From: Lutibacter agarilyticus
Lineage (GTDB): Bacteria > Bacteroidota > Bacteroidia > Flavobacteriales > Flavobacteriaceae
Direction of reading: 5' to 3'
NCBI RefSeq assembly: GCF_900188235.1
Contig: NZ_FZNT01000001.1
Coordinates: 248,001 to 312,000, forward strand
DNA: 64,000 nucleotides
The notes below the pieces were generated by a model. The model was not told the DNA's origin. It was given only the letters and a program-made list of their open reading frames with translations, and did not search any database. Below, piece by piece: positions 55,202 to 62,892 of the stretch. Within the stretch, counting starts at the first letter, position 1. Each line of letters starts with the position of its first letter. The translations under genes were made by a program, and so were the position numbers.

Positions 55202-57442
55202 ATGTTGATTCAAAAAATTAAATGTATTATTTATTGTTTATTTGTGTTGTTTTTATCACAATCATGCGATACCAAAGAAAAGAAAGAATATACGGATGTT
55301 CATGAAGGTGTAAAAGGTGATTTTTCAGAAGCTTCTTTTGTTGGTTCTGAAAGTTGCAAATCTTGTCACGAAACAGAGTATGCGCTTTGGGAAAAATCAC
55401 ATCACGATTTGGCAATGAAATTGGCAGATTCTGTTTCTGTTTTAGGAAATTTTAATAACTCAGAATTTATTCACAAAGGAGTTTCTCATAAATTTTTTAT
55501 TAAGGACGGAGATTATTATATGAATACTGCCGATAAAAATGGGGAGTATCAAGATTATAAAATTATATATACGTTCGGATTTTTTCCATTACAACAATAT
55601 GTTGTTGAGTTTCCAAATGGTGAATATCAATGTTCAATTGCAGCATGGGATTCTCAAGATAATAAGTGGTTTCATTTGCAGCCAAATTATGATTTAGCAC
55701 ATGATGAATGGTTAAATTGGACAGGTAGAGCAATGAGTTGGAATACCATGTGTGTTGATTGCCATTCAACAAATCTTAAAAAAAATTACGACCATACAAC
55801 AGATACATTTAATACAACATTTAGTGAAATTAATGTAAGTTGTGAAGCTTGCCATGGTCCTATGAGCGATCATAATGCTTTTTATGAAGAGCATAAAGAT
55901 AATTATGATGGGTTAACACCGCCAGAAATGTACATGCCAGCTGGTTTACCATCAAAAGAACTGGTAGATAAATGTGCTCGCTGCCACTCAAGAAGATCAC
56001 AAACAACCAATTATTTTGATTATAAAGGCGAATTTTCTGATCATTACAGAGTAAGTTTACCTGAAGACCCTCTGTATTATGTAGATGGTCAAATTTTGGA
56101 TGAAGATTATGTATATGGTTCTTTTGTACAAAGTAAAATGTACCAGAATGGAGTTTCTTGTAGAGATTGCCACGATATGCATTCATTAAAATTAAAAAAA
56201 CAAGGAAATGATTTATGTATGACTTGCCACGTTCCAAGTTACAATACTGAAGAGCATCATTTTCATGAAGTAGGTACCGATGGTGCAAGTTGTATAAATT
56301 GTCATATGCCAGGTAGAATTTATATGGGGAACGATTTTAGAAGAGATCATAGCTTTAGAATTCCAAGACCTGATCAATCTGTAAAATATGATGTGCCTAA
56401 TGCTTGTAATACCTGTCATACCGATAAAAGTAAAGAGTGGGCAAGCGATTTTGTAATTGAAAAATACGGACCTGAAAGAGCTGATCATTTTTCAGATCAT
56501 ATGTTGCAAGGTTTTTTTGAAGATCACAATCAATTTAAAGTAGCACTTGAAAATCAAGCATATCCAGAAATTATTAGAGCTTCGGCATTAAATCAATATT
56601 CAAATGGACCATTAACAGCACAAGAATTAGATGCGCTAAGTATTTATTTAAATGATCCTTCTGTATTGATAAGAAACCAAGCGGTTATGGCATTCGAAAA
56701 AACAAGTAATTCTAATATAAAAAACAAAATAGCCCCTTTATTAAAAGATTCGGTAAGATTGGTTCGAATTTCTGCAGCAAGCTATTTTAATAAAAGTTTT
56801 GTTGATGAAACAAACGTTCCAAATTTTAAATCGGCAAATAAAGAATATTTAAACTATATGGATATAAATGCGGATTTTGCTTCAGGGCAACATTCAAGAG
56901 GTATTTATTTTCAGGAAAAAGGAAATATTGAAGCTGCTATTGATGCTTATAAAAAAGCCATTAAAATTGACAATAGGTTTAATAGATCTAGAATTAACTT
57001 GGCGTTAATTTATTATCAGCAAGGCTTAACAAAAGAAAGTGAAGCGTTATACTTAAAAGTAATTGAGCAAGAACCCGAATTTAGTTACACCTTTTATATG
57101 TTAGGTTTATTGTATAACGAATTGGGTGATACTAATAAATCAATGGAATATTTAAAGTTGGCTTGCGAAAAGGTTCCTTTTAATGCCAATGCATTTTACA
57201 ATTATATTGTGATGCTTCAACAAAAAGGAGATAATATTGAAGCTATTAAAATAGCTGATAAGGGATTAAAATTGAGTCCTAATAATGAACGTATTTTATA
57301 TGTAAAACTGGTTGGATTGTTAAATACAAATAACATACAAGAAGCTTACATAATTTGTTCTCAATTAATTCAAATAAACCCTAATAATGAAAATTATAAG
57401 CAAATAATGAATTCTATTACACAAGGAAGAACTCCTAATTAA
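55202..57442 (+). CDS. Eight-heme cytochrome c lipoprotein with TPR domain
   Basis: A 746-residue exported lipoprotein (signal ending SQSC, lipid Cys22). Eight CxxCH heme sites are visible: CKSCH, CVDCH, CEACH, CARCH, CRDCH, CMTCH, CINCH and CNTCH, spread over residues about 50-405. Residues 560-740 form five TPR repeats for protein contact. The heme region resembles cytochrome c554/octaheme families, which act in electron transfer and in nitrogen or sulfur redox chemistry. No partner enzyme is adjacent, so the reaction is unknown. It is unusual in carrying both hemes and TPRs. Confidence 0.9.
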   Translation: MLIQKIKCIIYCLFVLFLSQSCDTKEKKEYTDVHEGVKGDFSEASFVGSESCKSCHETEYALWEKSHHDLAMKLADSVSVLGNFNNSEFIHKGVSHKFFIKDGDYYMNTADKNGEYQDYKIIYTFGFFPLQQYVVEFPNGEYQCSIAAWDSQDNKWFHLQPNYDLAHDEWLNWTGRAMSWNTMCVDCHSTNLKKNYDHTTDTFNTTFSEINVSCEACHGPMSDHNAFYEEHKDNYDGLTPPEMYMPAGLPSKELVDKCARCHSRRSQTTNYFDYKGEFSDHYRVSLPEDPLYYVDGQILDEDYVYGSFVQSKMYQNGVSCRDCHDMHSLKLKKQGNDLCMTCHVPSYNTEEHHFHEVGTDGASCINCHMPGRIYMGNDFRRDHSFRIPRPDQSVKYDVPNACNTCHTDKSKEWASDFVIEKYGPERADHFSDHMLQGFFEDHNQFKVALENQAYPEIIRASALNQYSNGPLTAQELDALSIYLNDPSVLIRNQAVMAFEKTSNSNIKNKIAPLLKDSVRLVRISAASYFNKSFVDETNVPNFKSANKEYLNYMDINADFASGQHSRGIYFQEKGNIEAAIDAYKKAIKIDNRFNRSRINLALIYYQQGLTKESEALYLKVIEQEPEFSYTFYMLGLLYNELGDTNKSMEYLKLACEKVPFNANAFYNYIVMLQQKGDNIEAIKIADKGLKLSPNNERILYVKLVGLLNTNNIQEAYIICSQLIQINPNNENYKQIMNSITQGRTPN

Positions 57443-57480
57443 AACGAGAGTTTACTATTGATATTAAGTGTAAAATTTAA

Positions 57481-57511
57481 AAAACGGTGTTAATTATTTT
57501 AACACCGTTTT
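57481..57511. terminator. Terminator overlapping the end of nth
   Basis: AAAACGGTGTTAA and TTAACACCGTTTT form a perfect 13-base stem with TTATT loop. The downstream arm and loop include the last codons and stop of nth, so the terminator serves both converging genes. Confidence 0.85.
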
Positions 57512-58129
57512 GCGTCCTATTGTTTTTGTAATAATATCATTCTCAATATTCCAACCTCTGGCCGGAGAATATTCTCTACCGTAATAAATAATTTGTAAGT
57601 GTAATTTATTCCATAATTCTTCAGGGAAAAGTCGTTTTGCGTCTTTTTCGGTTTGAACAACATTTTTTCCGTTGGTTAAATTCCATCGATACATTAAACG
57701 GTGAATATGTGTATCCACTGGAAAAGCAGGAACTCCAAAAGCCTGACTCATAACAACACTAGCAGTTTTATGACCAACAGCAGGTAATTCTTCTAAAGCA
57801 GCAAAATCTTGAGGTACTTTACCATGGTGTTTGTCAATTAAAATATGTGAAAGACCATATATTCCCTTTGATTTCATTGGAGATAATCCTACAGGTCTTA
57901 TAATTGCTTTAATTTCTCCAACCGATAATTTTACCATATCATACGGATTGTCAGCTTTAGCAAATAGGAGAGGAGTTATCGTATTTACACGAGCATCTGT
58001 GCTTTGAGCAGAAAGTAAAACAGCAATTAATAAAGTATAAGGATCTTTATGATCTAAGGGTATTGGCGTTTCAGGATATAATTGTTCAAGCGTATCAATT
58101 ACAAATTGAACTTTTTCTTTTTTGGTCAT
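57494..58129 (-). CDS. nth: Endonuclease III without FeS cluster cysteines
   Basis: DNA glycosylase and AP lyase that removes oxidised pyrimidines. The 211 residues contain the helix-hairpin-helix LPAVGHKTASVVM with catalytic Lys (about 120) and the catalytic Asp in FPVDTHIHRL (about 138). The C-terminus lacks the C-x6-C-x2-C-x5-C loop that holds the 4Fe-4S cluster; the corresponding stretch reads YSPARGWNIENDI, with no Cys. FeS-less homologues are known in some lineages. Divergent from bcp, 35 bases between starts. Confidence 0.9.
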   Translation of the reverse strand: MTKKEKVQFVIDTLEQLYPETPIPLDHKDPYTLLIAVLLSAQSTDARVNTITPLLFAKADNPYDMVKLSVGEIKAIIRPVGLSPMKSKGIYGLSHILIDKHHGKVPQDFAALEELPAVGHKTASVVMSQAFGVPAFPVDTHIHRLMYRWNLTNGKNVVQTEKDAKRLFPEELWNKLHLQIIYYGREYSPARGWNIENDIITKTIGRKTVLK

Positions 58130-58164
58130 TTTATGTATATTTACAAAAAGCTAAAATACAAATT

Positions 58165-58620
58165 ATGACAACATTAAAAGTAGGAGATAAAGCACCAAAT
58201 TTTGAAGCATTAGATCAACAAGGAAATACAATTAAATTAGCCGATTATATAGGTAAAAAACTAGTATTATTTTTCTATCCAAAAGCAAGCACACCAGGTT
58301 GTACAGCTGAGGCTTGTAATTTACGCGACAATTATCATACTTTTTTAGCAAAAGGATATGAAGTTTTAGGAGTAAGTGCTGATTCAGCCAAACGTCAACA
58401 AAATTTTATAACTAAAAACGAATTACCTTTTCCTTTGTTAGCTGATGAAGATAAAACGGTAATAAATGCCTATGGAGTTTGGGGACCAAAGAAATTTATG
58501 GGTAAAGAATATGAGGGAATTCATAGGGCAACTTTTATTATTGATGAAAAAGGTGTTTTAGAAGAAGTAATAACAAAAGTAAAAACCAAAGTACATACTG
58601 AGCAGATTTTAGGAGAATAG
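58165..58620 (+). CDS. bcp: Thiol peroxidase (peroxiredoxin Bcp)
   Basis: Peroxidase reducing hydrogen and organic peroxides using thioredoxin. The 151 residues have the peroxidatic Cys46 in STPGCTAEAC and resolving Cys51, the 1-5 arrangement of BCP/PrxQ. The longer frame to 58063 has no support: its first 34 codons run through the nth gene. Strong hairpin terminator follows. Next to nth, both handle oxidative damage. Confidence 0.94.
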   Translation: MTTLKVGDKAPNFEALDQQGNTIKLADYIGKKLVLFFYPKASTPGCTAEACNLRDNYHTFLAKGYEVLGVSADSAKRQQNFITKNELPFPLLADEDKTVINAYGVWGPKKFMGKEYEGIHRATFIIDEKGVLEEVITKVKTKVHTEQILGE

Positions 58621-58642
58621 TAAATAGTGCTACATAAAAATT

Positions 58643-58680
58643 AAAAAAAGAGATTTGATGCTTATCAAATCTCTTTTTTT
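58643..58680 (+). terminator. Terminator after bcp
   Basis: AAAAAAAGAGATTTGAT and ATCAAATCTCTTTTTTT form a perfect 17-base stem with GCTT loop, 22 bases past the stop. Confidence 0.9.
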
Positions 58681-58687
58681 GTTTAAC

Positions 58688-58707
58688 AACTACATGAATA
58701 TGTAGTT
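58688..58707. promoter_or_regulatory. Operator copy 1: AACTACAT-GAAT-ATGTAGTT
   Basis: Perfect 8-base inverted repeat with a 4-base spacer. A -7-like box TACATTAG lies at 58729-58736, 21 bases after the palindrome, and a half-site ATGTAG at 58753-58758. It precedes the NTF2-like gene by 145 bases. Candidate site for the LuxR-type regulator at 62251-62892. Confidence 0.65.
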
Positions 58708-58852
58708 CAATAGCTTTTTTCTTTTAGATACATTAGTGAAAAATAGTTACGAATGTAGATTAGCTCTCATACCAGTAAAGTATTTAATATGATTGTAAAG
58801 CTTTTTTCATTTTTAATTATAAAACTAATCACTAACTAAAACCTATTGAAAA

Positions 58853-59791
58853 ATGAAAGAAAAAGTAATGATTCTGTTTATGATTTTCACAATCATTGGA
58901 ACAGCTCAAAAGAAAAAAAATGGAACAATTTATATTGAACATCCGGCAATAAAAGTTGTTGAAGAAATGGAAAAGGCTTTTGCAGCAGGAAATAAAGATA
59001 AGGTGGCTTCGTATGTTTCTGAAGATTTTAAATCTTACAATGGCTCTGATACCAATAAAGATGCAAAAGGAAAAACAAAAGAAAATTTATTAAATAATGT
59101 CACCTTTTGGAAAGAAAATATTAGTTATTTAAAAATTGAGCGTTCAGCAGGTGCATATCCTGATGCATTGGAGTATAAAGATACTACGAATGACGATGTA
59201 GTTTGGGTGCAAACTTGGACTCACTTAACAGGTGTTCACAATAAAACAGGGGTAAAATTAGATATGCCTTTTCATAGGTTATATGTTGTAAATAAAGACA
59301 ATAAGATTCAAACAATGATTAATTATTTTGATGAATCTGTTTATGATGAAATTGGCGCTAGCTTTACTGAACGAAAAAATGGAACAATCTATAATCATCA
59401 TGAAAATATAAATAAAGTTAGAAGAATGATTCATGCTTTTGAAAACGATGATTTGGAAATTGCTTATAAATTTTATGATGAAAAATGTAAATTTAAAAAC
59501 ATTCATATGCCTTTAAATGAAACCTACACATTAGAAGAATCTATAGAAGGAGATTTAAAATTTAAAGAAAAATTTGAAATAAATAGTATTGATATTCAAG
59601 GGTATCCAGATTATTTAAATTACGGAATTAGAGATTCTAAAGTAGTGCAATCCTGGTGGATTGTTAGGCTCACAAGAAAATCTGATCAGAAAAAAATTAA
59701 TGTTCCAATTATGTTTCTTCATGATTTTAATGATGATGGTATGATTACCATGGAGAGTGCTTATTATAGTGCAAAACTATTAGAAGATTAA
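58853..59791 (+). CDS. Secreted protein with two NTF2-like domains
   Basis: A 312-residue protein with a signal peptide (ending GTAQ) and two SnoaL/NTF2-like domains (about 25-165 and 180-310). Each starts after the same KNGTIY sequence (about 21-26 and about 175-180), suggesting internal duplication. The first domain holds WVQTWTHLTGVHNKTGVKLDMPFHRLYVV, typical of the fold and like the lipoprotein at 26326-26838. No catalytic residues are assigned. An operator copy lies 145 bases upstream, so it is the best candidate target of the two-component system nearby. Confidence 0.8.
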   Translation: MKEKVMILFMIFTIIGTAQKKKNGTIYIEHPAIKVVEEMEKAFAAGNKDKVASYVSEDFKSYNGSDTNKDAKGKTKENLLNNVTFWKENISYLKIERSAGAYPDALEYKDTTNDDVVWVQTWTHLTGVHNKTGVKLDMPFHRLYVVNKDNKIQTMINYFDESVYDEIGASFTERKNGTIYNHHENINKVRRMIHAFENDDLEIAYKFYDEKCKFKNIHMPLNETYTLEESIEGDLKFKEKFEINSIDIQGYPDYLNYGIRDSKVVQSWWIVRLTRKSDQKKINVPIMFLHDFNDDGMITMESAYYSAKLLED

Positions 59792-59807
59792 TGTTTGAGT
59801 TAATTAG

Positions 59808-59841
59808 AAAAATAGAGGGGCTAATTGTTCTCTCTATTTTT
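59808..59841 (+). terminator. Terminator after the tandem NTF2 gene
   Basis: AAAAATAGAG and CTCTATTTTT form a 10-base stem with a 14-base loop followed by T, 17 bases past the stop. Confidence 0.75.
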
Positions 59842-59996
59842 TTTATTATATAATAAGATATAATTTTAAAATGAATGAGGCAATATTAAAAGTTATAAAA
59901 TCCATCATTCTGAATAACTTATCCAATGTTATAAAATAAAATTTAACATAGAACCGTTTCAAAATAAAACAGAAAAATAGATAGTATAAATCATAA

Positions 59997-60030
59997 AAAA
60001 AGCTCAAACTTTTAAAAGTTTGAGCTTTTT
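59997..60030 (-). terminator. Perfect palindromic terminator downstream of the small secreted protein genes
   Basis: AAAAAGCTCAAACTTTT and AAAAGTTTGAGCTTTTT are a 34-base perfect palindrome, 24 bases past the stop of the gene at 60054. Confidence 0.85.
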
Positions 60031-60053
60031 AGGTATTAACTAAAAACTGTAAT

Positions 60054-60350
60054 TTATTCTTTACCAATAATGCTAGGTGCAATGTTATTATAGTTTCTTA
60101 TGGCTTGTGCAAGTTTTAATTTCTTCTGCTGTTTCAAATAGTTTAAACTAGCCACAGTTGTTTCAACTTCTAGGTAAGAAATAATTATTTCTTTCTTTAA
60201 ATTTTCATTTTCTATTGAAGTCGTTTTATTTTCAGTAGTATTATTTTGCGAAGGAGGAGGAGGTAACAAATAATTGTCACTGCAAACGGAAGCTACTAAA
60301 TTTGTTGTTCCCAAAACGAAGGCTATTGCCAAAATGGTTGTTTTTTTCAT
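60054..60350 (-). CDS. Small secreted protein
   Basis: A 98-residue protein with signal peptide (ending VASVC), then a Pro and Asn-rich linker and a helical tail rich in Lys and Glu. No family is recognised. It lies downstream of another small secreted gene on the same strand with a terminator between them, so each may be separately transcribed. The divergent kinase gene upstream suggests shared control. Confidence 0.6.
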   Translation of the reverse strand: MKKTTILAIAFVLGTTNLVASVCSDNYLLPPPPSQNNTTENKTTSIENENLKKEIIISYLEVETTVASLNYLKQQKKLKLAQAIRNYNNIAPSIIGKE

Positions 60351-60408
60351 AATAATAGTAATTTTAATTAGTAGAAATATATTGGGGTAACAACGTCTAA
60401 ATTCTTTT

Positions 60409-60442
60409 AAAATCTTAAACCAAGAACCTAGTTTAAGATTTT
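60409..60442 (-). terminator. Terminator after the gene at 60456
   Basis: AAAATCTTAAAC and GTTTAAGATTTT form a 12-base stem with a 10-base loop, 13 bases past the stop. Confidence 0.8.
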
Positions 60443-60455
60443 TTGGTATTAATCA

Positions 60456-60785
60456 TTATTTTTTAGTAATGCGCAATGGCAGTATAAATTCTCTGTTTGG
60501 TTCTCCAGGAGTAGCGATCATTTTATGATTTATATGATCTCTTATATATTGTATTACATCAGGATTTGTAGAGTCAACTTTTAGCACAATAATATCACCT
60601 TCAGAACTAAAAGTAAATACAACGTTTACAACAAATTCTTCAGCTATTTTAAATTCTGGATCAGAAAGTAGATCTACTACTTGATTTCTAATATCTTTTA
60701 CGGGAATATCTGGAACAATTTCTGCGGCAAATAAACTTGATGTTGAAATAATTAATGCGATTGCGATGACTTTTAAATTTTTCAT
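60456..60785 (-). CDS. Small secreted protein, TonB C-terminal-like
   Basis: A 109-residue exported protein (signal ending LFAAE). The body has VVNVVFTFSSEGDIIVLKVDSTNPDVIQYIRDHI, a strand-helix pattern with GDI like the C-terminus of TonB-type proteins, but no membrane anchor or Pro-rich linker. It is divergent from the kinase gene; the 240-base spacer between them holds operator copy 2, so it may be controlled by the same regulator. Function unknown. Confidence 0.65.
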   Translation of the reverse strand: MKNLKVIAIALIISTSSLFAAEIVPDIPVKDIRNQVVDLLSDPEFKIAEEFVVNVVFTFSSEGDIIVLKVDSTNPDVIQYIRDHINHKMIATPGEPNREFILPLRITKK

Positions 60786-60901
60786 AATAAATAGATTTAA
60801 ATTATACTTTTCCTTTTTTAATTAGATTTTGCAATTTTACTATAGCTATATAAGTTGGTTTTCTAATTAATGTAAATGTAGTTACAGAATTGAGTGATTG
60901 C

Positions 60902-60921
60902 AACTACATTATTATGTAGTA
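60902..60921. promoter_or_regulatory. Operator copy 2: AACTACAT-TATT-ATGTAGTA
   Basis: Inverted repeat ACTACAT and ATGTAGT, 7 bases each with spacer TATT, plus a half-site ATGTAG (60876-60881) 20 bases before it. It lies 104 bases before the kinase ATG and 116 bases before the start of the divergent small protein gene. No clear -7 box follows at 20 bases; TATTTTTT at 60947-60954 is 25 bases away. Confidence 0.55.
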
Positions 60922-61025
60922 TTTGTTTAAAATGAGTAGGTTAGCTTATTTTTTTTAAAAGAAATTGTAAAAAAAACTTATCTTACATTGATAAATAATT
61001 GAATTTATAGTTTAAAAAATATTGA

Positions 61026-62174
61026 ATGTTTATTAAAAAAATTGATTACTTATTATATGTATTATTTTTTATAAGTGTTTTTAGTTTAAAAGCACAGGAA
61101 AATAGTGTGGTTGAAAATGCAACAAGAAACACAAGTTTTGATTTAGGTATTACCAAGGTTAGCTGGTACAATTCAAAGAAAGATTCAACGTATAATTTGA
61201 CGATAAAAAATAAGAATCTAAATAGCATTGAATTGCCTTATAACAATGCTTTTGTAGGTTTTGAATTTTCATTGCCTAATCATTTTAAACTAGAAAAAAA
61301 TTCATTTACATATAAATTTAAAGGACTTCATAATGATTGGAGAGTTTTAAGTGAAACAAAGATATTAACATTTACCAATTTACCACCAGGTAACTATACG
61401 TTAGAAGTGCAGGCCACAAACAATAAAGGGGAAGTAAATGAAAATCGAATTTCAATACCAATAATAGTTCATCAAATATATTATAAGCAATGGTGGTTTA
61501 TATGTATATTGATGTTTTTAGTACTGTTGTTAGCTGTTTTGATCAGAAAATATGAAATTTATCATATTAAAAAACTAGAAAAATTAAGATTAAGAATAGC
61601 TAGAGATTTACATGATGAATTAGGAAGTGTACTTACAGGAATTGCGATTCGTTCAGAATTAATTAATGAAAATATTGATGAACATAAAAGGAAGGAATTT
61701 TTAAATGATATGATGATTCAGAGTAGGGGAGCAGTTGATACTTTAAGCGATTTGGTTTGGGCTATTGATGCGCGAAATAACAGCCTTCAAAATTTAACGG
61801 ATAGAATGCATAATGTTTTGTATCAGCTGCTAAGTCCTCAAAACATTAAATTTACGTTTAAATGCTTTGATTCCAATAAAATGGAGTTAAACCAAGAGCA
61901 TAGACAACATATTTTTTTAATTTATAAAGAAGCCATCACAAATATTATAAAACATTCAAATGCAACACTTGTAAATATTTCAATAACCAAACAGAAATAC
62001 AATTTAAAATTAACAGTTAAAGATAATGGTACCAAATTTATTGAAGATATTAATAATTTAAATGGTAATGGCCTTCAAAATATGAAAGCTAGAACTGAAA
62101 AGATAAAAGGTGAAATTAAATTTACACATGATAATGGTTTTAAGGTTGAACTATTATTTGATTACTTGTATTAA
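61026..62174 (+). CDS. Sensor histidine kinase with Y_Y_Y domain (HisKA_3 type)
   Basis: Senses a signal outside and phosphorylates a response regulator. The 382 residues have a signal peptide (about 1-24), a Y_Y_Y beta domain (about 80-148), one membrane helix (155-173), a HisKA_3 dimerisation domain with His196 in RDLHDELGS, and an HATPase domain (about 285-380; IYKEAITNIIKHSNATLVNIS and NGNGLQNMKARTEK). The propeller repeats that usually precede Y_Y_Y are absent. The regulator gene follows 76 bases later. Confidence 0.9.
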   Translation: MFIKKIDYLLYVLFFISVFSLKAQENSVVENATRNTSFDLGITKVSWYNSKKDSTYNLTIKNKNLNSIELPYNNAFVGFEFSLPNHFKLEKNSFTYKFKGLHNDWRVLSETKILTFTNLPPGNYTLEVQATNNKGEVNENRISIPIIVHQIYYKQWWFICILMFLVLLLAVLIRKYEIYHIKKLEKLRLRIARDLHDELGSVLTGIAIRSELINENIDEHKRKEFLNDMMIQSRGAVDTLSDLVWAIDARNNSLQNLTDRMHNVLYQLLSPQNIKFTFKCFDSNKMELNQEHRQHIFLIYKEAITNIIKHSNATLVNISITKQKYNLKLTVKDNGTKFIEDINNLNGNGLQNMKARTEKIKGEIKFTHDNGFKVELLFDYLY

Positions 62175-62177
62175 TAA

Positions 62178-62197
62178 ATCCACATGAACATGTAGTT
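62178..62197. promoter_or_regulatory. Operator copy 3: ATCCACAT-GAAC-ATGTAGTT
   Basis: The right arm ATGTAGTT is the same as in copy 1; the left arm differs at two of eight positions and the spacer is GAAC. It ends 20 bases before TAATTTTG (62218-62225). This places it at about -30 to -50, the usual site for LuxR/NarL-type activators, so the regulator gene may be self-regulated. Confidence 0.6.
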
Positions 62198-62217
62198 TTT
62201 AAAAAAGGCATTTAGTT

Positions 62218-62225
62218 TAATTTTG
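62218..62225 (+). promoter_or_regulatory. Predicted -7 box for the response regulator (TAATTTTG)
   Basis: TAATTTTG matches TAnnTTTG, 25 bases before the ATG. It supports a promoter for the regulator separate from the kinase gene. Confidence 0.55.
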
Positions 62226-62250
62226 TTAAATTGCTAAAAAAGAAAAGAAA

Positions 62251-62892
62251 ATGAAGAAGACAAATATTGCTGTTGTTGAAGACAATAAGGTTATAAGAGA
62301 GGGAATAGAAATGTATTTTACAAACGATCCCGAATTTACATGTGATATTACTGCGGATTCGGTGGAGTCTTTTTTAAAAAATGTGAGTCATTATCCAGAT
62401 ATTGAAGTGTTATTGTTAGATATAAATCTACCTGGTATGTCTGGAATTGAGGGGATTCATCATATCAAACATCAATATCCAAAACTTTCTATAATAATGC
62501 TCACAATTTACAAAGACGAGAAACATGTTTTTGATGCCCTAAAGGCAGGTTCAGATGGGTATTTGTTAAAAAACACACCGTTAAAATCTATAAAAAAAGG
62601 CATTCAACAAATTATGGTTGAAGGGGCTCCAATATCACCAGTTATTGCTAAAAAAGTAATCAGCTATTTTAATCCACAAAAACAACGGAAAAAAAATGGT
62701 TTTGAAGAACTGTCAAACCGTGAAATTGAAGTTCTACAAGCATTGTCAGAAGGATTACCATTTAAAAATATTGCAGACAAACTTTTTATAAGTATAGATA
62801 CGGTAAGATATCATACCAAGAATATTTATAAAAAATTACACGTAAACAGTAAGCTTGGAGCAGTAAATAAATATTTAAATCGAATATATTAA
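62251..62892 (+). CDS. LuxR/NarL-type response regulator
   Basis: A 213-residue DNA-binding regulator. The receiver (1-125) has acidic residues Glu10-Asp11, phosphoacceptor Asp57 (LLLDINLPG) and Lys108-like position in YLLKNT. The HTH (about 150-205) reads LSNREIEVLQALSEGLPFKNIADKLFISIDTVRYHTKNIYKK, the LuxR pattern. It is paired with the kinase at 61026-62174. The palindromes listed above fit binding by a dimer of this family. It ends 4 bases into the converging TonB receptor gene. Confidence 0.93.
   Translation: MKKTNIAVVEDNKVIREGIEMYFTNDPEFTCDITADSVESFLKNVSHYPDIEVLLLDINLPGMSGIEGIHHIKHQYPKLSIIMLTIYKDEKHVFDALKAGSDGYLLKNTPLKSIKKGIQQIMVEGAPISPVIAKKVISYFNPQKQRKKNGFEELSNREIEVLQALSEGLPFKNIADKLFISIDTVRYHTKNIYKKLHVNSKLGAVNKYLNRIY

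Noticed and set aside
55860-56288. 142-codon frame opposite the cytochrome gene
   Set aside because: It is antisense to a strongly supported gene and rich in His, Leu and Asn from reversed heme codons.
58063-58164. Longer start for bcp
   Set aside because: It would overlap nth on the other strand and adds 34 residues not seen in the family; the start at 58165 gives the normal length.
60871-60886. Separate operator TGTAA-N6-TTACA before the kinase gene
   Set aside because: It is short and shares the ATGTAG half-site already counted with operator copy 2, so I do not count it separately.
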